Shown one piece after another: positions 46,121 to 58,100 of a DNA stretch of 64,000 nt (the first letter of the stretch is position 1; every line of letters starts with the position of its first letter). A program made the translations under genes and the position numbers. This DNA is from Acanthaster planci (Eukaryota; Echinodermata; Asteroidea; Valvatida; Acanthasteridae): positions 350,804 through 414,803 of the forward strand of contig NW_019091529.1 in the NCBI RefSeq assembly GCF_001949145.1, given 5' to 3'. Under the pieces are notes generated by a model. It worked only from the letters and a program-made list of their open reading frames with translations. It was not told the DNA's origin and did no database searches.

Positions 46121-49100
46121 AATTATCACACGAGCGAGTGGAACATGAATAACGTAGTGCTTCTGTGTCCCGTATCCGCTCCGAGTGCAACAAAAGAGGG
46201 CGTGTTTTTGTACTCTCTGTGCACAGCAACTTCAGCCGTGCATTTTGAGGGGGTCCTTTTGGCACAAAAGGTTTCCATATGAAGATAATATTAAACAATT
46301 ATGTTATTTCAAAGCACTACGTTTTATTCAATTAACAATTGACCAAATGGGCGTAACAACAGGGGTGTGTGTGGGTGCGGCACCCCTGCTCCGATAATGA
46401 ATTCCAGTCGGTAAATAAAGCTCCAATCGGAATATAATCCAAAATTAAAACATTAATGATATACGTTGGTCGATGGTATTTCCCCTATGCATGAAATGTA
46501 TTGTACCACTGATCACTTTGTGACAAATCGGCAATTTGACGACACATTTCGCGCGTTATGATTGGCCAACGCATTACAAACTCTTGGTGGTGCACTATTT
46601 TGAAACGCCCACAATGGCGCACGCGGCGTGTGCTACGAGATGTACCATAAAGTTCTACTTATGATCTCTATGGATATATAACCATTGATCTTCAGTCCCA
46701 CAGACTGTATCCGACATCGATCACACCTTGCAACAGAATGAATTTGCAACCAAACTCAGGTGGCGCGTTTTGTGCAAGGAGGGTAAATACGTACTGTTCT
46801 GGCGGTCCTACCCCCTAACTTTTTTCCGATATGCCCACAGTGTTTTGTTTTTCACATTCTGGCCTTGTAAGAGTTTTTAAGTGATCTTAAAGGCTAACAG
46901 AAATAGAAAACGGTTAGTTAGTTGGTATTTCAAAATAAAAATAATCAAAAGCATCATAAATTCAATGTTTACCCCAATAATCGTGACCCCAAAATGAATA
47001 AAAAAGATCCTGTGTTTCCCGCCCAGAAAAAAATCCCCTTTAGGCCGTTCGCGCTCCCCAGCTGATTTGATGACGTCATCGGCATCGTTTCAGTTTAACG
47101 TAGAAATTAAAAGACACAGTCTTAGCTAGTACAATGTTTGTCTGTGGGCCAAGCTACATCAAACACAACGTAGTCTATTGCAAGCGTACAATACTGCACG
47201 TACTGTGTGCAATCTTGCAATGTACATGTACACTGTACATGTAGGCGTTCTGAATTAAGGGTTAAGTCATGATTTCAAATGAAATGTCATCGCGCAAAAA
47301 TGTGGCAAGTTTTCATTTGCAACAAAAAAGTACAGAAACATACCGCGCAGTCAATCTGATGAGAAAACTGGAGGACAGGGATGGATTCAGGAATTTTTCA
47401 TGATTGGTCAGCCCCATCAGATTTCTTTTATATCTGACAGTTGTAAACAGGCATGTTGTCTTTTTATGGTTACTATAATTATTTAATTATTGATTCTTAC
47501 ATGGAGGATTGTCACCACAGACTTGTCAGTAGCATCAAGAGGTTCCTAATTAACGCAAAGTGTACCTCTTTCTGTAAAAGCGAATGAGGCATCTACCTAC
47601 CTTAGCCTTTGGCCCTCATCTTTGAAGTGCTGCTTCGGAAACACCATCCCTGGGTTCGAGTTGAGTGGAAGTGGCACATGATTGTTCAAGTACATGTCAT
47701 CCAACCACCATCTGTTTGACTACAAAACAGGCGAAATTATTAAATGATACTTTGGGTGCCTGAAGATAGATGGTACACGTCCCCGCGAGTCTGTCTCTTT
47801 TTTTGTAAGGTATGCTTTGTGTGGACGAGTGTTGCAGTGAGCTGTCTAGAGTTACAACTAGCAGGGCGATAGACAAAGTAGACCTAACGCCGCAAGGAAA
47901 TATCCAATCGTACGGAGTCCTAACTGATTATAAAGTTGGGAGTTAATAGAATTTTTCTAAAAGGGGATCCAAATTTCCAAATAAAAGGTAGGGAACTTTT
48001 CAGAACAACTGCAAAACAAAACCCAAAAACAAAGACACATGAGCAAAAATTAGAACAGGAACAAGAACGTAACACCAAACATATCAAACAATAATTACAA
48101 AGTCTACAACTAGAACTAACAAGAAGGACGTGAACATAACATGGTAAGAGGAAACCAGCTAAACAAAGACGGCACTGTAACTTAACTCACCCAGTTTGTT
48201 TGTGTTTCTGTATACTCCAAAAGCTTCTGGTGCAAGTACTCCCCCTGTCCTCCCGGCTTGGCAAACTCTTGCACCAGGCTCTTGGTGGTGGCGTACTGTG
48301 TCCTAGATACCGTGGCCGTTAGCGACTGCAGGTATGCAGCTAATGTATTGTGCAGAGGCGGCACCGGAAGACGTGGAAGAGGTTTCTGTAAGCGGTCAGA
48401 AAAAAAAGTCCTTCTACCAAAAGATTTGTGTCAAATATATTGTAAGCTCTAGATTGGTTCTTACCTGCAATCAAACTTTTATTAAATGGTACATCGTGCG
48501 CAAATCATTTTCAAATACAGTTCCTGAAGGAGCTGCAATTATTCGATTAGTAATTACCTGTTAGAAAAGGTCATACAGCAAATTAAGTTGTCATGTATAA
48601 ACATGAATAAGCGTTGTGTGGTACCCAATAAAGACGCAACCTCATAACTTAATTGTTTAACTTACAATCAGAAGAAACTCTTCTTCCCAAATTTAAATTA
48701 TCTAATTATGATACTCAGATCTTAGTTTGCTCTGATATTTGTAACCTTATAAAAAATCATCAGTCAAAGTGATCTTTAAAAGTGTTCCTTTAATGTTGTT
48801 CCTCAACTAACCTCTTGAAATGACAAAAACGTTATTATCGATTAAACTATTTTCTTATCCCTTGAAGGAATTACTTAAACTAGGGTAAGGCACATCAAGT
48901 GTGAGGCTTCAGGAAGGCGTTATATGCTTCGCTCACATAGAGCTATCCCACTCAGAAAGTAATTGATCAGAAAATGAGTTATTTGCTTCATTGCCACGTA
49001 ATAGGGTTTAGCACCTTAACTTTCGCTTACTAATTGCTTTCAGATGCTTGGAGGTCGCTGTCATAAAATCTAAACAGACGAGTACAGAAGGGTAAGGTAG

Positions 49101-52100
49101 TAAGAATGTATAGCATTGAAATCACGAAAATTTCACTCCTTTCGTGGGTATTTGTCTCAGGAGGCCCGGCTTGTTGAGACAAGGTGAAGTTTATCACGAG
49201 GTTATCAATGTCTTGAGGAGGACGTTTTTATGGGATGGATCATTTCACATTAAGACAGCGACAGAACACATTTAATGAGATACCTTATGTAGTCAATGAT
49301 AGAGGATAAAAAGGGTTAAAGACACCAGAATGACAATGCAGCTGCGTAATTGACATGTTTTCATTTTGTACAACATAAATATTTGTGATTCCTTGATTAA
49401 TTAGTACACACAGGTGTGGAAGGTTTAGCGTTTGCAAGAAAGCTCAACATTCATGTTTTTACAGTAGAACTAAATTAGCCTTAATGTAGATCCATGGAGC
49501 ATTTCAGCTAATTGTTTCCAGTAGTATTAAAGTTTGTGTGAATTTTGGTGGTTAAAGTGAAGAACACAAAATTGTGTTAACAGATGCCTAATGAAGAACT
49601 AAAAACAAACACAATCATTAGAGTTTAAAACACATCACGTTCTTAAGAACGTTTTCACTGAACGGACGGGTTAAAGTTTAACCTGAATCACATCTTCCAA
49701 TTATTACAGAAAAAGAACAAAATGAAAGTGTTAATCAACCTAAACAATGGTACATGGTTATTAAAAACAATATTCATGTCTTGCTACTTCTAGATACAAC
49801 GTTAGTATGACGTACTGCTTTCATTACCGAACTGGACCACGATGGCTTTTTGGTTAACATTTCCGTATTCTGAGGTGAACTATATTTGAAGATAATTACG
49901 AAAACACACAATTAAATCAACAGTAATAGCAAACATCGAACCTGTAGTTGTTTGCAAAATATCAGTAAAGATTTAGAACATCTTTAATATTTTTTCATAT
50001 GGAAAATAACTTTTGAATGATACTCGTAATCATTTTGTTTAATTCGTTTTTCATTCTAGATGTTAAAATAATAAACTAGTTCCATGGTGTATGGACTAAG
50101 TATAGAATTTAAATAAAGTATCTAACGGACGCTTGTAAAAATCACACATTAGATGTACCCGTCTTTTTGACACATTTGTTTAAAAATGGGGTAGGTTCAT
50201 TTAATTCATTTCATTATTATTTCGTACATCATCTAACAGCGCAGGCGCCAAAAACGGAATTTCATGAATGTCAAACATTACAAAAAAAAATACGTACAAT
50301 CCTTACCCGGAGGTGCTGGTTGAATCATTGTGAAAGAAGCCAGAAAAACCCGAAATAAACCCCACAAAAGAAACAGATCAGACATTCAAAGATGAAAGAG
50401 GCGTGTTTTCCCCAGTAAATTAATTAGTATAGCCCAACCAGAACTTTTTAATAGATACAACGTGACAGTTTTGAGTTCTTGCGATAGTTTTTCCTCAAGA
50501 ATTCAAGCAATGTGGATAGGTTCAAGCAAGCACAGTTCGCTTATTGAAAGATCAAAGGCAATCATAATTTAGACGGGTTAGCTATAAACCAATCAAAGAC
50601 ACTTTCTAGTTCTTTATTAATATTATTGTAAAGGGAACTAAATCTTTGTCAAAGTGGAACAAACTGGAAACATCTCCATATAATATTTAAGATAGCGCAC
50701 TAGATGACTTATCATTATAAAAAATACATTGAAAAGGGTAGAAGCCCGAGCAAAGAGCCCTGTGGCACTTGACATAATTAAATAAGTGCCATTGAGGTAG
50801 AGAACCCATGTCGAAAACCATACTTGTTGAAAAATGCTTTTCAAGAAATTATTGTGTTCTATTGTAAACAAGTTTTTCAAAATTCTTAGCGAAACAATAT
50901 GTAAGCGGAGCCAGATCACCTGTTTTGAAAAGGGTGGTGACTTTGGCAATGTTTAATTTATCTGGGAAAATTCTTATTGATAAAGAGAAGTTGAAGAAGG
51001 TACAAAGGGGATCACTTACACTGGTAGTAATAAGTTTGATTAACCCAGGTTTGACACCATCCATGAATTCGGAGACTTTGTCATTAATTTCAGTTTTACT
51101 TCTAGGATTAAGGAAAATAAAATTTTCGTTGGGCTCAGTCAAGAAATTTTGACAATTAACGTTAGTATGGGGAATTACTTTATTAAGAGAGGGACCTATT
51201 TGCGTGAAATAGTCATTAAAAGCATCTACTATGTCTTGAAAGATAGTTAAATGGTTACCACGAGTATTAAATTCGGAAGGGTACTTTTTGTGATCATCCA
51301 CGAATTATGCTTTCTAGGCGGCTTGGGTTTCTCTAAAGGAAGGTTTTCTCCGTATATTTTCGAAACTTGATTATTGAAATTATTAAGAATAAGGTTAGGG
51401 TTGTCTGAACGAGCAATGTTCCAGCTTGCATTGCTTAAATCGATTTTAAACCTCTCCAATATTTCCGGTGTAATGTGTCTGTCAAGAACGACATGCAATG
51501 TGTTTGTCAATAGCCCTAACGTTAAAGGACGATCGGGACTTGATACACAAGTGTCATTAAACAGGATACCACTCTCTTTGTGTCCGATACCATTAGATAT
51601 GTTACCTATTAGAGTAGCGTTGTAGACGTGATACGAGTTGGTCTGTCTCTCAGTGGTAAATGCTGAAAAGAGCGTTTACGAAATTTTAAGTTGAATTATG
51701 ATTATTATAATTCAATAAAGCGATGTTAAAATCACTCATGATGAATGACATTTTGCCTTCCTTATTTAAATAGGCTAGAATTTCGTCGAAAAAATCGTAT
51801 TTAACCAACTTCAATGTGTCAGCTCATCCTGAAGCGCCCTCCTTAGAAGTATTCAACGTGTCCCATTTTATTTTGACAGAAAATCTCATTAAGTCGAAAT
51901 GTAGGCCTACTGGCTCTTCAGCTCCCTTTAATCCTCCTACTGTAGAGTTCAAACGGCTTTTTACGTCTAAAACTACAGACTCCGCGGTTTGCTCTGTTGT
52001 GCATGTACATGTACACTATTTAAACAAAGTTATCATGCACGTGGACATAGAGACGCAGACAGCAGTGCCCAATTACACTCCACAATGATACGAAATCATT

Positions 52101-55100
52101 GATATGCATGTGAATGTAATGTACTTCATCGCGACTGACGCAAATACAGACGCAGACAAAGTCGGATCAAGTTCAAATTTAATTCGTCGATTGTCTGCGT
52201 TTTGGCCTACAAACACGCGCTGGTACGGTCCAACATGCTTACAAGGAAGTCTTCTGTCGCATGAGAATGGCATATTTAGCTCATTTCCCCTAACAAATAA
52301 GTGGCACTCAAAGTAGAACCTGAAACCTAAATCCTGATGGCACTTATTTAGGCATCCTAGAATTTGAAAATGATACCCAAAAGTTGAGAATTTCCACTAT
52401 ATTTCCCCACGAACCTTTTTAAAACTTGAACTCCGAAAAGGAATGTGTAAAATATTTGCTAGCTTATTAATTTATAGAAGCTGAAAACGGCTGATCTGAA
52501 AGAGCTCGATCGTGCCAGGAATTGACCATTTTCGCTAAAAATTCAAAATAGATGATTACCACGGCAACTAGATGTACTCCTGCATGCAGATGATAAGTTA
52601 TGGCATGATACATGTATTGTGTTAATGTTTATGCAAAGACTTATTTGTTATAAACAATTTCAGTTTCAAAGACTGAAATGAAAGACCGCTTTTCAGTTCA
52701 ATAAAAATTACACATTTAAAGCGCCATCTATTCAGAAGACTATTCTGAGGCGCTAATTATCAATATCCCTACACAAACACAACCGTGTTTGCCCTCACAG
52801 GTACCTATTTTTATAGGTGGGGAGAGGCACATAGGGTTAAAGTGACTTGCCCAAGATCACAACAGGCTGCCACCTGCGGAATTTGAACCCCTGACCCTAT
52901 CATTGAAAGCTATAAACCCTAACCACTAGGCCACATGCCCTAAACAATAATAATCAGCACTTAGGAACAGTTTTAAATAGTCTAACTACTCAGTATTTGA
53001 TTTGAAAAACAAACAAGACGACATGGGAACAATAAATATCGGACGTGAAAACAAATAAAAAATAAAAAAACTAAAATCACAATTCACAACATCAATCACC
53101 CCTCCGATGTCCAGTATCTCCATCCACTTATCAAGCACAGAGATAAGGTGCAGCACAGTAAATCTACTACTCATGAACCGTGCCGTAGTAAGTTTCAACT
53201 TGCTTAGCCAAATTGTTGCCATAATCGGCTTTGGCTTTTCTGGTTGGTATGAGATGAGAATCTGATTTCTCAGCGAGCAAAAGTCGTGATAAATATCACC
53301 CGACGTTGATTTAAAAATTTATTCCACAGTCGCTTCTTTTTAATTTACCAAGTGTTTTTCGGTCGAGGAGAATTTATAATATCTTGGTGCTCGACGGGTA
53401 ACCTTCTTTTGTATACACTTGCTCTCCGCCTCCCTGAATTCCCAGTTGAACTTTTCCCATTGCCGGTTCACATTGTTTCAACAATCCTCAAGCTCTAATG
53501 CCCAATCACTGTCCAACATTTCCTTCATTTCCTCACAGTTACCCTTTTCATTACTTCACCTCATTTGGGAGTCAAAGTCCTTGCGGATATCTGGAAAACT
53601 CTGAAAGTCAATTTCAATGACAGCATGATCACTTTTTGCGAGCGGTGCCGTACTGTTGATTCCTTTCTTCTCTGTCTCCCGTTTACTTCATGTTTACACC
53701 AATAAACTGGTTTGCTGCCAAGGCACCTAACCGGTAGTGACTCTTTTTTCATGTTTTGTTTGTTCTGTATATGTGTAAGTTTGGAAATTTTTCCATACAT
53801 GTACTTAAGGGGACCTCAATGGAAATAAGTAAAGTAAAGAACTGTGAATATTATACCAGGGGCTATCTAGTTTGATTACCCACGGTTATGAAAAATTTTA
53901 CTTTGACTTTGTAAACACTTGATGCAATCGCAGAAATTCTGAAATGATGCCGTCAAAGTCTTTCAGGGACAAGCTCTGGTTTCACCACCACCAACGCATG
54001 CTCACACGTTGTTGTTCTTACGTAAGGAAACAATTTCGACGTGTTTTGGAGAGGGTTTCAGTACGAAATAATTCTTCCAAAAATAAAAGAACGTGATAAG
54101 ACGAGCCCTTGTAAACTCCCCACAGGCAGGTAGCAATATCCGGAATCTCGCCGAGTGTGGTGTTGCCACAAAAAGCAAAACAAAAGATAAATCATATAAT
54201 AGTTTTGGAGATCTGAAAGCAATTTTGAACATTTATGAAGGCAGTTTTCCTCTAAATAAATTTAAGTGCAAGGAAAACCTCATGTCATGGATGACTGATG
54301 GAATTATGACCTCAATTAAACTTAGAAACAAACGATACAAAAAATACTTCAGGAAACCAACCCCCTAATCGTTTTGTCACTTACGAATCAGTAATTATCA
54401 TAACTGCTATCATTTAAGTAAGTAAAGCCGACTTTTCTAAGGATAAATTTGTAAAAGCTAAAAATAACGCTACAGATACTTGGGATATAATAACCTCATT
54501 ATTGAAAAATAAAACATGTGTAAATGCTTCCCCAAATTAAAAATTCAGGGTCATTATGAAGATATCTGCCAAAACATTGCAAATGCTTTTAATTATTAAT
54601 TAATTCAAGGAGGTAGGGCCTTCTCTGAACCGAAAAATTCTTTAAGATAAAATTTATTTCAAAACATATATGACAGATCCTTTTTTTTTAATCCCATACC
54701 TGAAACTAACGTTTATGCTATTGTCTCCCAATTAAAAAATAACAAGTCACCTGGTATTGATGGTATAAAGCCAAAGCTGATTAAATTTGTGATAACCCAC
54801 AATGGCGATCCTTTATCATAACCCTATCCAAAATTGTCTTCCACAATTGGACAAACAAGTTCCCAAAGTCAATCCCATATTTAAAACTGGAGATCCCGCA
54901 GAGCTCAGTAAGTACTGCCCATTTTCTGTACTTACCTATTTAAAAAATATCTTGAGAAAGCTATATTTAATTGGACTATGGAATTTCTCGATAAATACAC
55001 TCTTACTTCAGACAATCAGTACAGTTTTCGATTAAATTTTTCAACACCAATGGCTCTAATTGACTTCACATAAAAATAGTCAAAGGATTTAAAGATAATG

Positions 55101-58100
55101 TTTATTCTATAAGCATATTCTTAGATTTATCCAAAGCTCTTGACTCTATCAATCATGATATCCTTCTGATTTAAACCCTTTTCCTGTGGGGTACCTCAAG
55201 ATTCCTTGCTAGGACCATTACTTTTTTGATATACATGTATATCAATGGCATCTCAAATATATCCAATTTGCTCTCTCGTTCATTTCATATGCAGATGACA
55301 TCACTATTTTTATCCACATAAAATATCTCGTCTCCCTCCTGAAATAGTCAACAATGAACTAAATAATACCTGTGACTGGTTCAAAGCGAATCTTCCTTCT
55401 CTAAATTCATCTATATGTAATTACTGATATTAGTATAACAGGAAAAATCAGAGTAACCTACCACACCTGAACATTGTATTAGACAAAACAGATGTGGAAA
55501 AAGTAAGTAACTTTCTGGGTGTTATTGTTGATGACAAATTGACTTTGAAATTTCACATTGATGAAATTGTGCCTGAAGTGTCTAAAAGTATAGGAGTGAT
55601 TCTTAGACCTAGGCATATTGTTCCACTTGAAGTTCTGAAAGCTATTCCTACTTCACTAATTCTTCCTTATTTTTCTTCTTGTATTGTTGTCTGGGGAAAT
55701 ACTTTTAGAACGTACTTAAAAATTAATTGTTCCCCAAAGGAAAATTGTTCGTATCAAAACAACCTCATCATTTGGGCTCACAGTCAACCAATCACACAAA
55801 ATTTAAGTGTTTGAGCGTTGTTGACCTTAATACAAGCAAGCTTTTTTTAAGTACAATTTGCAACATACTGCCACTCTCCTATAGCCAAATGTTTATAACA
55901 ACTTGCAGTTTTACACAATAACATAACCAGAGCAACATTTAATTTATCCTTGCACATACCTCAACACAGAAAGACTGTTTTTCAAACAAGCTAAAATTTT
56001 CTGAACCCAAAATATGGAATTCCTTGCCGCTGTCTCTTAAACAGTCAACTTCCTACCATATTTTCTAGCGCAAACTGAAGTTATATCTCCTGTGATTTCT
56101 TACCAGATGGAAACTGGTCCTATAAGTGATGGCGCATTCATAAATCCAAAATGCTTTCATTTTCAAGAAAAAGCATCATACTTTTTCCAACGATCTTGCA
56201 GATGGACGAATTTGGAAATATCACAACTATTAATGGGTGCAACTAAAATGTATGTGCTGCTTGCATCCGGTGCAGAAGTCTATATCAACGGGTAACAAAG
56301 TTGCCAACACGCCTTCAGTACGCTTGAACACACTGCCAATTCACAGAATAGGAATAAAAACTGTAAAAATGTACCCAGGAATGTAGTGAAATTTGTCTGG
56401 TAAATTCCAACACTGGTTTCACTTTAAAATCTGTATTTGGTAATCAAACACAATCTTGCTATCACTTTGTAAACAATGTTAGATGCATTTAATGTTCAGT
56501 TCTTGCACATCACTGTCCAATGGCTACACACTATCCATCAAAGCCCTAAACACAGTAATTTAGCAAGAAAGTGTGTAGAGAAGTGTTTAAAGGCTGAACA
56601 CAGTTTTGCAGTGTTCACAAAATACGTCTTTAATGAAAAATGGACCAAATTTTTGTCAGTAAAATGCATTCAAAAGTTGGGAAGACACTGTCTAATGAGG
56701 GCTGTGCGCCCTGTCACCGGGTTTTATATGGACCTTACACCACTGACACACCACTGAAATTTTGTGTCCGTATGGTGTATCATTTTTATTTCGTCAAAAG
56801 AAATACAACAAAACTTGAGTTTGACAATTTTAATAAACGGCCCCACAAACTGGCTTCAAACCTTTCGTATCACTGAGCTCACAGTTAATAACACGACGAG
56901 ACAGTCCCCTTTCAGCGAAGCGTGGCTTATGAGGAATGAAACAAAATGTTCCCAAATGAATAGAACTTATTTATGAGGCTCCTCGCTATGGTCATCTGAG
57001 GGAAACGTTGATTCGGCAGACCACGCTGTAGTGATCACAGATTGACCCTTCAACATGGTGCGGGATCGGGCAACTGAAAATCTTTTTCCACCGATCGGTT
57101 GCCCAGGTTACGGGTTTTTGACTTTCAGACGAACCACTCGAGTCGTGAGTGCGTTCCGCTTCATGATCACCCACTCTCGACCTATTTTCCCATCCATACC
57201 GACATGTTTTTTTCCTGTGCACGTTATAGTCACTGTAAGGAAGTTTATATCTTACTACCGCGCTTCGCAGAAACACTCAGAGAGGAGTATTATTACTGAA
57301 ATATTGGTACAGCTCATAACAACATTTTAATACTAATTCCAGTTAGCTGCTTTTACGGGGAAGAAGGCTTGGTTTAAATAGTCTGCTCCCCCCGCTGTTC
57401 TTCGTCATTAACATAAAAACTGAATTGGATTCGCTGAAGTAAATAAATAAAAGAGAGGTAGGTTGGGTCACTGGCTTGAGCAAATGAGTTTAAGAAAATG
57501 TTCTGCTCAATAATTTCCGACGGAACACATATTTCTAAGAATTCCTATAGTTTGCATCCTGCGTGGCATTTTAAAAATCTTACCATGAAATCATCGGGAT
57601 TTTCGGAGAGATTTGATTTAATTGTCGATGCAAAATACGCCCTCTGTGGAACACGGCAAAGTGCAGTACAAAGACTGCAACGAATGATTAATAGCCGAAA
57701 TGAAAATCATATCCTCGATAGAGTAGCGACTCATTCAACCCCTTTCCTAAAATACATAGGGCCCCCTTTTGGACTTTTGTCCAAAGTTTCATTACAGATT
57801 TCTTTTGGGGGGGGTTATTTCCAACGAATTTCTGATGGTAATTTTGTTTGCATTTCCTTCAGTGTCCTACTTCTTGCTGGCGTTTCCACAGATAATGACT
57901 GTAAAAAAATTAGATAGAATTCAATTTCAAAGGAATTTCTTTGGGTCATCACCGTGATAAACAAATGCAGTGTAGTAAAGACATCTCTACTGATATCACG
58001 AAGGAAGCGCCAGTTTGTTGAACACGAACGGAAACGTTGTGAACCAGCCCAGAACCATTCCAAATTCAATGCTCATAAGAACAGCTATACTGTCGTATTA

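Noticed and set aside
57498-57917. 139-codon open frame in CHAT intron 1
   Set aside because: No family likeness; length within chance for a 12 kb intron.
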